Origin: VRUE01 sp963762205
GTDB taxonomy: Bacteria > Actinomycetota > Thermoleophilia > Solirubrobacterales > 70-9
Direction: 5' to 3'
Length of the DNA: 64,000 nucleotides
Assembly: GCA_963762205.1 (NCBI GenBank)
Contig: CAVXJZ010000006.1
Span: forward strand, 186,001 to 250,000
The notes beneath the pieces are model-generated. The model made no database searches. It was not told where the DNA came from and saw only the letters and a program-made list of their open reading frames with translations. Shown here piece after piece: positions 16,743 to 25,292 of the stretch (its first letter is position 1; each line of letters begins with the position of its first letter). Both the position numbers and the translations under genes were made by a program.

Positions 16743-17201
16743 TCAGCCGCTCCCCGCCGGCGGCGGATCGGCGACGTAGAGGCCGGCGAGCGCCTTCGTC
16801 AGCTGCTCCCTCTCACGCGCCGAGAGGCTCGCCGAGGGATGGATCAAGGTGTATTTGGTCGGCGGCATCTCGCCGCTGGAGACCTGGCCGACGATTTCCT
16901 CAAGCGGCGGCTGGCCGCGGTCCCATTCGGAGAAGTCGAGCACGCCGCGGCCGTCTTCGACGTCGTGCTGGACCAGCCAGGAGACGGGCGCCACGTTCGA
17001 GTACCAGCGCCACCGGGTCAGGTTGCTGTGGCAGTCGTAGCAGGACTGCTCGGCGAGCTGCTCGCCCGGCCCGGCCGGCCATCGCGCGGCGCGGGTCACC
17101 GGCGGGTTGGAGTGGCCGTGCCCGTAGGGAATTGCCTGCGACAGCACCGCCAGGGTGGCGACCGTGACGACCGCCACCTTGATCGTCCTTCTCGTGCTCA
17201 C
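16743..17201 (-). CDS. Heme-binding domain protein, c-type cytochrome-like
   Basis: A 152-residue exported protein with an N-terminal membrane segment (about residues 7-24). The covalent heme site is CYDCH at residues 54-58, and Met112 in GEMPP is the likely axial ligand. This matches the haem_bd domain family found in oxidative or extracytoplasmic proteins. It ends immediately against the small gene at 16419-16742. It fits the surrounding redox locus as an extracytoplasmic electron carrier. Confidence 0.85.
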   Translation of the reverse strand: MSTRRTIKVAVVTVATLAVLSQAIPYGHGHSNPPVTRAARWPAGPGEQLAEQSCYDCHSNLTRWRWYSNVAPVSWLVQHDVEDGRGVLDFSEWDRGQPPLEEIVGQVSSGEMPPTKYTLIHPSASLSAREREQLTKALAGLYVADPPPAGSG

Positions 17202-17222
17202 CCGGCGGAGTATCGGTGCCCG

Positions 17223-17237
17223 CGGGTAAAGAAACGG
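17223..17237. promoter_or_regulatory. Second copy of the CGGGTAAAGA motif
   Basis: CGGGTAAAGAAACGG lies 22 bases upstream of the heme-binding protein start at 17201. It shares 13 of 15 bases with the motif at 14272-14286. It could be a promoter-proximal binding site for the locus response regulator. Evidence is limited to this pair. Confidence 0.3.
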
Positions 17238-17256
17238 CTAACTGCCGCTCGCGAGG

Positions 17257-19116
17257 CTAGGCGTCGTCGCGAAGGGCCGCCTCGACCGCGACGACGATGT
17301 GCGCGGCGTCGATACCGGCGGCGGCGAGCAGCGCCTCCGGAGTGCCGCTGCCCGGCCTCTCGGTGACGGCGAGGCTGACGAGCGGCGTGCCGGCGCCCGC
17401 GCCGGCGAGGACGCCGGCCACGGTCTCGCCGATCCCCCCCTCCGCCCAATGGTCCTCGACGGTGACCAGGGCCCCGGTCTCCGCGGCGGCCTCCAGCAGC
17501 GTGGGCGCGTCGACCGGCTTCACGGAGTAGAGGTCGATCACCCGGCAGGGGACGCCCCTGCCTGCCAGCTCGTCGGCGGCCGCCAGGCATTCGTGCAGGG
17601 TGATCCCGGCGCCGATCAGCGTGACCGCGTCGTCGTCGCCGGACCGCAGGACGCGGCTGCCACCGATCTCGAACGACTCGTCGGGCCCGTAGATGACGGG
17701 CGTCTTTTCACGGGTCGTGCGCATGTAGCTGAAGCCGCGGTGCTCGCGCATCGCGTCGACGAGGCCGACCGTCTGGTTGGCGTCGCTCGGGTAGAGGACG
17801 ACGCTGTCGAGGACGGCGCGGAAGGCGGCGATGTCTTCGAGCGCCATCTGAGACGGACCGTCGGCGCCGATCGAGACGCCGACGTGCGAGCCGCAGAGCT
17901 TCAGGTCGGCGCCGGAGATCGCCGCCATGCGGATGAAGTCGTAGGCGCGGCTGAGAAAGGCGCCGAAGGACGAGGCGAACGGCTTCCAGCCGCGCGTCTG
18001 AAGGCCGACGGCGGCGGCGACCATCAGTTGCTCGGCGATGTACATCTCGAAGAACCGGTCCGGGTGCCTGGCGGCGAAGCGCTCCGCGTAGGTCGAGTTG
18101 CCGACCTCGCCGTCGAGCGCGACGACTTTCTCGTCGATCGAGCCGACCCAGGCGAGGGCGTCCCCGTAGGCCCCGCGCGTCGCGACCTTCTCGCCGATCT
18201 CGTACGACGGCCTATCGACCTGCTCGCGGGCGATCTCGTAGGGCCGCGGCTCCGGCGGGGGGGCCACCTCGACCCGCAGCGAGCGCTCTCCCCCCAGCTC
18301 CTCGATCGCCTGCTCCGGGTCGGCGAGGGGCTTGCCGTGCTGGTTCGGCTGGTCCTCGACCGCGGCGACGCCCGACCCCTTCTTGGTGCGGGCGAAGATC
18401 GCGGCGGGGCGGCCGGCGGCGAGCGCCGCCGCGTAGGCCTCGTCGATCGCCTCCAGGTCGTGGCCGTCGATCTCCTGCACGTCCCAGCCACAGGCCGCGA
18501 CACGGGCCGCCAGGGAGGAGGTCTCCCACTCGTGCATGGTCGGGCCGCGCTGGCCGAGGCGGTTGACGTCGACGATCGCGATCAGGTTGTCGAGGCCGGC
18601 GTGACCGGCCTGCTCGAAGGCCTCCCACATCGAGCCCTCGGCCAGCTCCGAGTCGCCGCAGAGGACCCAGACCCGGAAGTCGCCCGACTCGAGCCTGGCG
18701 CCGGCGAGAGCCATCCCGAGCGAGATCGGCAGCCCCTGGCCAAGCGAGCCGGTGGCGACGTCGACCCAGGGGATCTCCGGGGTCGGGTGGCCCTGGAGGC
18801 GGGAGCCGAACTCGCGAAGGGTGAGCAGCTCCTCGTCGTCGATCGCCCCGGCCATCTTGTACATCGCGTAGAGCAGCGGCGAGGCGTGGCCCTTGGAGAA
18901 GACGAGGTGGTCGTTGGCGGGGTTGCCGGGCTCGTCGAAGTCGTAGCGGAGGTGGCGGGAGAGCAGGACGGCCATCAGGTCGGCGGCCGACATCGAGGAG
19001 GTCGGGTGGCCCGAGCCGGCGGCGGCGCAGGCGCGGACCGAGTCGACGCGCAGCTGCTGCGCCAGCTCTTGGAGCTGCTCGCGACTCACGGTCTGCTCGG
19101 AGGTGGCCTGGTCCAC
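17257..19116 (-). CDS. tkt: Transketolase
   Basis: A 619-residue single-chain transketolase that moves two-carbon ketol units in the pentose phosphate pathway. The N-terminal thiamine diphosphate domain includes GSGHPTSSMSAADL near residue 35 and CGDSELAEGSMWE near 155. The pyrimidine domain (about 310-480) contains the YIAEQLMVAAAVGLQTRGW segment, and a C-terminal domain follows. The length is nearer to the 620-residue animal-type enzymes than to the 660-residue bacterial form. It is transcribed away from the heme protein and ends 13 bases before the nadA end region. Confidence 0.94.
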   Translation of the reverse strand: MDQATSEQTVSREQLQELAQQLRVDSVRACAAAGSGHPTSSMSAADLMAVLLSRHLRYDFDEPGNPANDHLVFSKGHASPLLYAMYKMAGAIDDEELLTLREFGSRLQGHPTPEIPWVDVATGSLGQGLPISLGMALAGARLESGDFRVWVLCGDSELAEGSMWEAFEQAGHAGLDNLIAIVDVNRLGQRGPTMHEWETSSLAARVAACGWDVQEIDGHDLEAIDEAYAAALAAGRPAAIFARTKKGSGVAAVEDQPNQHGKPLADPEQAIEELGGERSLRVEVAPPPEPRPYEIAREQVDRPSYEIGEKVATRGAYGDALAWVGSIDEKVVALDGEVGNSTYAERFAARHPDRFFEMYIAEQLMVAAAVGLQTRGWKPFASSFGAFLSRAYDFIRMAAISGADLKLCGSHVGVSIGADGPSQMALEDIAAFRAVLDSVVLYPSDANQTVGLVDAMREHRGFSYMRTTREKTPVIYGPDESFEIGGSRVLRSGDDDAVTLIGAGITLHECLAAADELAGRGVPCRVIDLYSVKPVDAPTLLEAAAETGALVTVEDHWAEGGIGETVAGVLAGAGAGTPLVSLAVTERPGSGTPEALLAAAGIDAAHIVVAVEAALRDDA

Positions 19117-19128
19117 GGGGCCGCGAGG

Positions 19129-20160
19129 CTATCCGATTGCGACCATTCGCTCGATCGGAATTCTCGCTCGTTCGGCGATCTCCCGGGGAACGCCGACCTC
19201 GAACCTCATGTCCCGGAGGCTGTCGCGCAGCTTCGGGAGCGTGATCATCTTCATGTACCTGCAGACGGCCATCCGGTTGGCCTCGATCAGATTGGCCCGC
19301 GGCGCCGCCTGCTGGAGCGGGTAGAGCATGCCGTTCTCGGTGGCGACGATGAAGCTGCCGTCCGGGTTCGACTCGACGTGCCTCAGCATGCCCGAGGTGG
19401 AGAGCATGTGAACCCCGCCCTGCTCGACGTCGCCGGAGGCGACGTACTCCATCGCCTGGGTCGAGCAGCCGCACTCGGGATGGATCAGGAACTCGGCCTC
19501 CGGATGCTCGGCGCGGGTCCTGTCGATGTCCTCCGGCCGGATGCCCGCGTGGACGTGGCACTCGCCGTCCCAGACATGGAAGCGGGCACGGCGGCCGGAG
19601 TCCTCGCGCAGGCCCGTCTCGCGCTCGACGAAGGCGCCCAGCCACATGTCGGGGCCGAAGAGGATCTCGGTCTCGGGCCCCTGCTCGGCCCAGATGTGCT
19701 CGACCACCTGCACCGCGTTGGACGAGGTGCAGCAGTAGTCGGTCTCCGCCTTGACCTCGGCGGACGTGTTCACGTACATGACGACCACGGCGCCCGGGTA
19801 TTCCGCCTTCCAGGCTCGCAGCTGGTCGGCGTCGATCGAGTCGGCGAGCGAGCAGCCGGCGTCGAGGTCGGGGATCAGCACGGTCTTCTCGGGCGAGAGG
19901 ATCGATGCCGTCTCGGCCATGAAGTGGACGCCGCAGAAGGCGATCACGTCGGCGTCGGCGGCGGCGGCCTCGCGCGAGAGCCCGAGCGAATCGCCGAGGT
20001 AGTCGGCCGCGTCCTGGACCTCGGGCAGCTGGTAGTTGTGGGCGAGGATCACGGCATTGCGCCGGGCTGCCAGCGACCGCACCTCGTCGTGGATGGCCTC
20101 GATCTCCTCCGGCGAGAGGTCCGGGGCGGGCGTGGGTTGGATCGTCGGCAACTCCTGCAT
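19129..20160 (-). CDS. nadA: Quinolinate synthase NadA
   Basis: A 343-residue iron-sulfur enzyme that condenses iminoaspartate with dihydroxyacetone phosphate to quinolinate. The three cluster cysteines are Cys103 (AGCSLAD), Cys230 (HPEC) and Cys300 (AVCRYMK). The substrate-binding segments ILAHNYQLPEVQD and the YVNTSAEVKAETDYCCTSSNA block are intact. I chose the ATG at 20160, preceded by GAGGAAGG; an in-frame extension to 20424 lies under the opposite glycosylase gene. No nadB is visible; nadC lies 0.95 kb away beyond that gene. Confidence 0.95.
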   Translation of the reverse strand: MQELPTIQPTPAPDLSPEEIEAIHDEVRSLAARRNAVILAHNYQLPEVQDAADYLGDSLGLSREAAAADADVIAFCGVHFMAETASILSPEKTVLIPDLDAGCSLADSIDADQLRAWKAEYPGAVVVMYVNTSAEVKAETDYCCTSSNAVQVVEHIWAEQGPETEILFGPDMWLGAFVERETGLREDSGRRARFHVWDGECHVHAGIRPEDIDRTRAEHPEAEFLIHPECGCSTQAMEYVASGDVEQGGVHMLSTSGMLRHVESNPDGSFIVATENGMLYPLQQAAPRANLIEANRMAVCRYMKMITLPKLRDSLRDMRFEVGVPREIAERARIPIERMVAIG

Positions 20161-20254
20161 GGAGCCTTCCTCGTTTCCGATGTTCGCTGGCCCGGCGCCC
20201 ATCGGCCGCCTCGAACCAGTCGAATGAACTACCGATAAGTCTAGCCTTTGGCCG

Positions 20255-21106
20255 ATGCCGGAGCTGCCGGAGGTGGAGATCACCGTGCGCCGCCTCGACG
20301 CGGCGCTGGCCGGCGCCGCCGTCGAATCGGCGCTGGCGCCCGGGATGAACGTGATGAAGACGTTCGAGCCGCCGCTCGACCGGCTCGCCGGGCGCGAGCT
20401 TACGGCGGTGCGGCGGATCGGCAAGCTGCCCGTTGTCGAGTTCGGGGACCTCGCCCTGCTGATCCACCTGATGTCGGCCGGCCGCCTCCGCTACTACGAG
20501 AAGCGCGCCTCGCCGAAAGACCGGGCGTCGCGGATCCTGGTCCGCCTCGAGGACGGCCGCGAGCTGCGCCTGCGCGAGTACGGGACAAAGCAGCGAGCCT
20601 GGGCGAAGCTGCTGGCGAGCGACGCGGTCGAGGGGGACGAGGCCGTCGCCCGGCTCGGCCCGGAAGCCTGGCCGCCGCCGGCGCCGGAGGAGTTCGCGGC
20701 GGCGATCGACCAGCCCCGGCACCTGCACCCGCTGCTCCGCCACCAGGGGGACATCGCGGGAATCGGCCGCTCCTGGGTCGACGAGATCCTCTGGGAGGCC
20801 CGGCTCTCGCCGTTCAGGAAGGGGTCGGACCTCGACCCGGAGGAGGTCGCGCGGCTGCGCGACGCCCTGCACGTCCTCGGCGACGCGATCGACCACTACG
20901 ACGAGACCGTCCCGGCCGGCGAGCAGCTGGCGGACAGGGCACCGAAGCCGCTGCGGGTCCACAGGCGCGAGGGCGAGCCCTGCCCGCGCTGCGGGACGGC
21001 GATCGAGGCCGTCTTCTTCTCCGAGCACCAGATGAACTACTGCCCCAAGGAGCAGACCGACGGACGGATCCTCAAGGACCGCCGGCTCTCGAAACTGCTC
21101 AAGTGA
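20255..21106 (+). CDS. Divergent Fpg/Nei-family DNA glycosylase
   Basis: A 283-residue member with the catalytic N-terminus PELPEVE (Pro2, Glu3) and conserved Lys57. Three positions usually fixed in Fpg differ. The GIGN motif reads GIGRSWVDEILW. The zinc finger keeps Cys243, Cys246 and Cys263, but the fourth cysteine is Glu266 (CPKEQ). The arginine expected before the third cysteine is not present. It likely excises oxidised bases, but substrate choice may differ from MutM. It lies between nadA and nadC on the opposite strand. Confidence 0.88.
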   Translation: MPELPEVEITVRRLDAALAGAAVESALAPGMNVMKTFEPPLDRLAGRELTAVRRIGKLPVVEFGDLALLIHLMSAGRLRYYEKRASPKDRASRILVRLEDGRELRLREYGTKQRAWAKLLASDAVEGDEAVARLGPEAWPPPAPEEFAAAIDQPRHLHPLLRHQGDIAGIGRSWVDEILWEARLSPFRKGSDLDPEEVARLRDALHVLGDAIDHYDETVPAGEQLADRAPKPLRVHRREGEPCPRCGTAIEAVFFSEHQMNYCPKEQTDGRILKDRRLSKLLK

Positions 21107-21967
21107 TCAGGCCGGCTCGAGCAGGAGGCTGAAGTCGAGTGTCGGCGCCGAGTGGGTGAGGGCGCCGACCGAGATCAGGTCGACGCCGGTCTCGGCGATC
21201 TGCCGCACCGTGTCGAGGCCCACTCCACCGGAGGCCTCCAGCGAGGGCCCCTCGCCCGGCGCCGAGTTCTCGTCCCGGAGGCGCACCGCCTCGCGCAGCG
21301 CCGCGGTGTCCATGTTGTCAAGCAGCAGCAGGTCGGCCCCGGTCCCGAGCGCGTAGGAGACCTCGTCGAGGTCGCCGCACTCGACCTCGACCGCCAACTC
21401 GGGGTGGGCGCTGCGGGCGCCGTGAACGGCCTTCGCCAGGCTGCCGGCCATGGCGATGTGGTTCTCCTTGATCAGGATCGCGTCGTGGAGTCCGATCCTG
21501 TGATTGCGGCCGCCGCCGGCGACCACCGCGGCCTTCTCCAGACCGCGCAGGCCGGGGGTCGTCTTGCGGGTGTCGAGGATCGCGGCGCCGGTCCCGGACA
21601 CCGCCTCGACGAAGCGCGCCGTCAGGGTCGCGACGCCGGAGAGGTGGCCGAGCAGGTTGAGGGCCGTCCGCTCGGCGGCGAGCAGCGCCCGCGCCGGGCC
21701 CGAGGCGATCAGCACGTCCGCCGGCACCTCCTGCCGCCAGTGGCCCTCGACGACCAGGCTGTCGACGTCCTCGACGCCGCACTGGCGCATCGCCTCCCCG
21801 ACCGCCGCCAGCCCGTAGACCACCCCGGGCTGCTTCTGGGCCACCCGCGCCCGGGCCCGCGCCTCCTTCGGCACCGTCGCCTCCGAGGTCACGTCTCCCT
21901 CGCCGATGTCCTCGGCGAGGGCACGGGCGACGATCTCGCTGAGGCTCTCGCCGGCGGGGGCGCTCAC
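21107..21967 (-). CDS. nadC: Nicotinate-nucleotide pyrophosphorylase (quinolinate phosphoribosyltransferase)
   Basis: A 286-residue enzyme converting quinolinate and PRPP to nicotinate mononucleotide in NAD synthesis. Family segments present are AEDIGEGDVTSEATV at residues 14-28, ERTALNLLGHLSGVAT, DTRKTTPGLRGLEKAAV, GGGRNHRIGLHDAILIKENH and the LLLLDNM / EASGGV phosphate site. All catalytic basic residues appear kept. The stop is adjacent to the convergent glycosylase stop. Confidence 0.96.
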   Translation of the reverse strand: MSAPAGESLSEIVARALAEDIGEGDVTSEATVPKEARARARVAQKQPGVVYGLAAVGEAMRQCGVEDVDSLVVEGHWRQEVPADVLIASGPARALLAAERTALNLLGHLSGVATLTARFVEAVSGTGAAILDTRKTTPGLRGLEKAAVVAGGGRNHRIGLHDAILIKENHIAMAGSLAKAVHGARSAHPELAVEVECGDLDEVSYALGTGADLLLLDNMDTAALREAVRLRDENSAPGEGPSLEASGGVGLDTVRQIAETGVDLISVGALTHSAPTLDFSLLLEPA

Positions 21968-21979
21968 GGTGCCGCCAGC

Positions 21980-23662
21980 CTAGATCACACCGTCTTCGGG
22001 GCGCCGTCCATCCTGGCCGGAGCCCCCGAGCCAGCGCCGGGCGACGGCGTGGGCGCTCTGGCGGCTGCGCAGGTGACCGGTGACCGCGTCGAGGAAGGAT
22101 CCGCTGTCGATGGCGATCAGGTGCGTGGCCCGGGTGGCGCGGACGGTCGCGGTCCGTGGGACCTCCCGCAGGAGGGCGATCTCGCCGAAGCCCGAGCCCG
22201 GGCCCATCCTGCGCTTGAAGATGCCGTCCTCGATCACCTCCACCTCCCCCGTCGCGATCAGGTAGAAGCGCTCGCCCGGCTCGCCCTGGGTGACCAGCTC
22301 CTGGCCGGGGTCGGCGTCGACCTCGACGACCCCGCGGCAAAGGCCCTCGAGCGAGTCGACGGAAAGGGGGGCGAAGATCGCGCTCTCCCGCAGGAGGCCG
22401 AAGTCGCGCTCAGAGACCGGGGCACCGATTTCGAACTCCCGCAGCGCGCGCCAGCGCAGGAGCACGAGGACGGGAAGCAGCGATCCGAGGACCAGCAGCG
22501 CTCCGCGCACCCCGAGCAGGGCGACCAGCGCCGGCGCCGCTATCGAGCCCGCGGCGTAGGCCGTCAGCCGGCTCGTCTCCAGGAAGCCGATCACCCGGGC
22601 CAGCGTCTCGTCGGAGCCGATCCGCTGCAGCAGCGTCCTGACCGCGACCTCGACGAAGGCGAAGCCGAAGCCGAGCAGGAAGTAGGAGGCGAAGGCAGCG
22701 GCGACGACCGGCCAGGCCCCGGGCAGGGCGAAGCCGCCGCCCAGGATCAGACAGCCGATCGTGAGCCCGGCCGCGAGGTGGCCGCGATCGTGGAGGACGG
22801 CGAGCACCGCTCCGGCGACGAGCGCGCCGGTCGCCCATACGGCATTGATCCAGCCGACGCTCCCCTCGCCGATCCCGAGCAGTTCGAGGACCGTGATCAC
22901 GCTCATCACGTCGCCGGCGGCCTCGATGAAGAAGAGGGCGGTGAAAACGACGCCGACGATCCTCATCCTGCGGTCCGCCAGCAGCGCCCGCAGGCCGGCG
23001 GCGCTCTCCTCGACGATCCCGGCGGCGTCGCCGGCCACGTCCTCGTAGACGGGGCGCTCGTCCGGTGGCAGGGTGGCGAGCAGGGCGGCGACAAGCAGCG
23101 CGACCAGCGCGGCGAGGGCGAAGGCCGCCTGAGGCGAGGTCAGGGTGAGCAGCGCTCCCGCCGCCAGGGACGCGAGCAGGAAGCCCATGCTGTCTCCCTG
23201 GTTGCGGGCTACGTTGGCGACCGAGAGCTCCTGCGGGGTGCGGGCGACCTGGGGTAGGAGCGCGCCTTCGGCGGGGACGTAGGCGGTCGAGGCGACGGTG
23301 AAGATGCCGGCGATCGCGTACACAGCCCAGTTCGGGGCGCCGATCGCGACGGCGGTCGCCGCGGCCGCGATCGCCACCCCGCTCAGCGCCGAGCTGACCA
23401 CCAGCACCAGCCGCCGCGAGTGCCGGTCGCCGAGCAGGCCGGCGAACGGCGACGCGAGCGCGCCGGGCAGCACGCGAACGACCGCGGCGACGCCGACGGC
23501 GGTCGGCCCGCCTTCGTTGAAGGCGTAGACGCCGAGGGCGATCGCGAAGGCCCAGGTCGCGAACGTCGTCCCCGTCCAGCCGAGCACGAGCCGGGCCAGA
23601 TCGGGGTTCCCGAAGACCGCGCCCAGCGAGCCGAGCGAGGCCCGGAGCTGCCGAAGAGACAT
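21980..23662 (-). CDS. MFS transporter fused to a cyclic nucleotide-binding domain
   Basis: A 560-residue protein. Residues 1-410 form a 12-helix major facilitator domain, with the loop motif GLLGDRHSRRLVL near residue 82. Residues about 430-545 form a cNMP-binding (CAP-type) domain with the phosphate-binding cassette GFGEIALLREVPRTATVRA. This suggests transport regulated by a cyclic nucleotide; the substrate is unknown. It lies 12 bases upstream of nadC in the same direction, so possible co-transcription could hint at a pyridine-related substrate, though that is weak. Confidence 0.88.
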   Translation of the reverse strand: MSLRQLRASLGSLGAVFGNPDLARLVLGWTGTTFATWAFAIALGVYAFNEGGPTAVGVAAVVRVLPGALASPFAGLLGDRHSRRLVLVVSSALSGVAIAAAATAVAIGAPNWAVYAIAGIFTVASTAYVPAEGALLPQVARTPQELSVANVARNQGDSMGFLLASLAAGALLTLTSPQAAFALAALVALLVAALLATLPPDERPVYEDVAGDAAGIVEESAAGLRALLADRRMRIVGVVFTALFFIEAAGDVMSVITVLELLGIGEGSVGWINAVWATGALVAGAVLAVLHDRGHLAAGLTIGCLILGGGFALPGAWPVVAAAFASYFLLGFGFAFVEVAVRTLLQRIGSDETLARVIGFLETSRLTAYAAGSIAAPALVALLGVRGALLVLGSLLPVLVLLRWRALREFEIGAPVSERDFGLLRESAIFAPLSVDSLEGLCRGVVEVDADPGQELVTQGEPGERFYLIATGEVEVIEDGIFKRRMGPGSGFGEIALLREVPRTATVRATRATHLIAIDSGSFLDAVTGHLRSRQSAHAVARRWLGGSGQDGRRPEDGVI

Positions 23663-23814
23663 GGTCAGACCACGCTAGCCCCGCTTCGGGCGAGCGGCAA
23701 CCCCGAGCGTCGCTCCGCGAGCGCGAGGTCAGGTTTGTTGCCCGTGCCCTAACAAGAGGCGAGTCCGGCAGGGCGGCGACCTCACGGCCGCCGCGGCGGA
23801 GGCGTTTAATCCGT

Positions 23815-24279
23815 GTGGTGAGCACCCTCCCCCCTTTCCAGGCCCTGCTCGACCGCCACGCGGGCGAGGTCCTCGGGGTGCTGCGCGCGGCGGTCGGCCG
23901 CGTCGATGCAGACGACTGCTTCCAGGAGACATTCGTCGCGGCGCTGCGCGCCTACCCGAAGCTCGCCCACGGCGAGAACCTGCGCGGCTGGCTGATGACG
24001 ATCGCCCACCGCAAGGCGATCGACCACCACCGCGCCAACGGCCGCCGGCCGATCCCGGTCGAGCGGGTGGCCGAGGTGGCGGTCGACGCCCCGGAGCCGG
24101 ACTCGGGAATCTGGGAGCGGGTCGGCGCGCTGCCGCCCAAGCAGCGGGCCGCGGTCACGCTTCGCTACGCGTGCGACCTGCCCCACGCGGAGATCGCCGC
24201 CGCCCTCGACTGCTCGCCCGAGGCGGCCCGCCGCAGCCTGCACGAGGGAATCAAGCGCCTCAGAAAGGAGCTCGCATGA
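23815..24279 (+). CDS. ECF-type sigma-70 family sigma factor
   Basis: A 154-residue sigma factor with region 2 (DDCFQETFVAALRAYPKL ... WLMTIAHRKAIDHHR) and region 4 (LPPKQRAAVTLRYACDLPHAEIAAALDCSPEAARRSLHEGI). No anti-sigma gene is next to it. The stop overlaps the start of the alkyltransferase gene (ATGA), so the factor may control alkylation-damage responses. Adjacent GTG codons at 23815 and 23818 are both possible starts. Confidence 0.92.
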   Translation: MVSTLPPFQALLDRHAGEVLGVLRAAVGRVDADDCFQETFVAALRAYPKLAHGENLRGWLMTIAHRKAIDHHRANGRRPIPVERVAEVAVDAPEPDSGIWERVGALPPKQRAAVTLRYACDLPHAEIAAALDCSPEAARRSLHEGIKRLRKELA

Positions 24280-24839
24280 ACGAAGCGCAGCTGAAGGAGA
24301 GGCTGGCCGAGGCCGCCGCCTCCGAGGGCCTGCTCGACGTCGCCTACACGACCGCCGACTCGCCGTTCGGGCCGCTGCTGCTCGCCGCGACCCGGCGCGG
24401 CGTGGTGCGGATCGGGATGCCGACCCAGGACGTCGACGTCCTGCTCGAGGAGCTTTCGGCGCGAGTCTCGCCGCGGGTGCTCGAGGCCCCGGCCCGGCTC
24501 GAGGAGACGCGCCGCGAGCTCGACCTCTACTTCGAGGGACGGCTCCGCGACTTCGACCTCCCCCTCGACTGGCGGCTGAGCCGCGACTTCCGCCGCCGGG
24601 CACTGCGCGCGGTCGCCCGGATCCCCTACGGGGAGACACGAAGCTACGCGCAGGTGGCGGAGCGCGCCGGCAACGAGCGGGCCGTGAGGGCGGCGGGGTC
24701 GGCCTGCGGCTCGAACCCGATCCCGATCGTCGTCCCCTGCCACCGGGTGCTGCGCACGGGGGGCGCCCTCGGCGGGTACGGAGGCGGGCTGGCAATGAAG
24801 GAGGCGCTGCTCAAACTGGAGGGGGCCCTGGACGCGTAG
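24276..24839 (+). CDS. Methylated-DNA--[protein]-cysteine S-methyltransferase
   Basis: A 187-residue O6-alkylguanine-DNA alkyltransferase. The acceptor Cys155 is in IPIVVPCHRVLR, with the helix-turn-helix and arginine finger in the RIPYGETRSYAQVAERAGN segment. It removes alkyl groups from O6-guanine stoichiometrically. Translation is coupled to the upstream sigma-factor gene by a 4-base overlap, an arrangement that suggests damage-linked regulation. The ATG at 24276 is preceded by AAAGGAG. Confidence 0.95.
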   Translation: MNEAQLKERLAEAAASEGLLDVAYTTADSPFGPLLLAATRRGVVRIGMPTQDVDVLLEELSARVSPRVLEAPARLEETRRELDLYFEGRLRDFDLPLDWRLSRDFRRRALRAVARIPYGETRSYAQVAERAGNERAVRAAGSACGSNPIPIVVPCHRVLRTGGALGGYGGGLAMKEALLKLEGALDA

Positions 24840-24851
24840 GGGGGGCGCTGG

Positions 24852-25260
24852 ACCCGAGACGGGCTGCCGTTCCCGGATGCGACCTTCAACTGGCTCAGTC
24901 GACTTCTCCCCCGCGGCTCCGTGCACGAGCCCCGAGCGGCTGCAGCTGCTCGAAGAAGGCAGTCACGTCTTCTCGGTCTACGCGTTGGACCCCGACACCT
25001 CCAGCGCCGACCCGGCGCCGGCGACCCGCACCTTCGTTCTGCTCTACGAGGAAAGCGAAGACGGCGAATGCGAACGGTTCGAAGAAGGGGAAGAAGACGA
25101 AGGGGAAGAAGACGAAGAAAACTTCGAAGAAGGGCCGGAGGAAGGCGAATGCGAGGCGGAAGCGCGGGCCAGCCGCCTGCCGCCGAGCGAGTGCCGCCTG
25201 CGCGGCGCCCGGGCGCGCATCCTCGTCCACGGCGCCCGGAGCCACCGGCAACAAGTGATC
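24852..25260 (+). pseudogene. 5' remnant of a secreted repeat-domain protein
   Basis: Immediately after the alkyltransferase stop, the plus strand reads GLPFPDATFN, then after a one-base insertion near 24892 continues VDFSPAAPCTSPERLQ ... VYALDPDTSSADPAPATRTFVL. This is the Ig-like FxCSLDxxxFxPCTSP ... DPTPATRTF repeat of actinobacterial surface proteins. An acidic Glu/Gly-rich stretch and CRLRGARARILV follow, then homology ends at about 25260. No start codon or signal peptide is present. It looks like a truncated, frameshifted remnant; an ORF from 24877 exists, but I do not consider it an intact gene. Confidence 0.55.
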
Positions 25261-25292
25261 GCACCCCCGTCACGGGGAAACATCGTAGCCAA

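Noticed and set aside
17299..20238. A 979-codon plus-strand ORF over tkt and nadA
   Set aside because: Antisense shadow; Arg/Asp/Leu/Val composition without domains, and both minus-strand genes are well supported.
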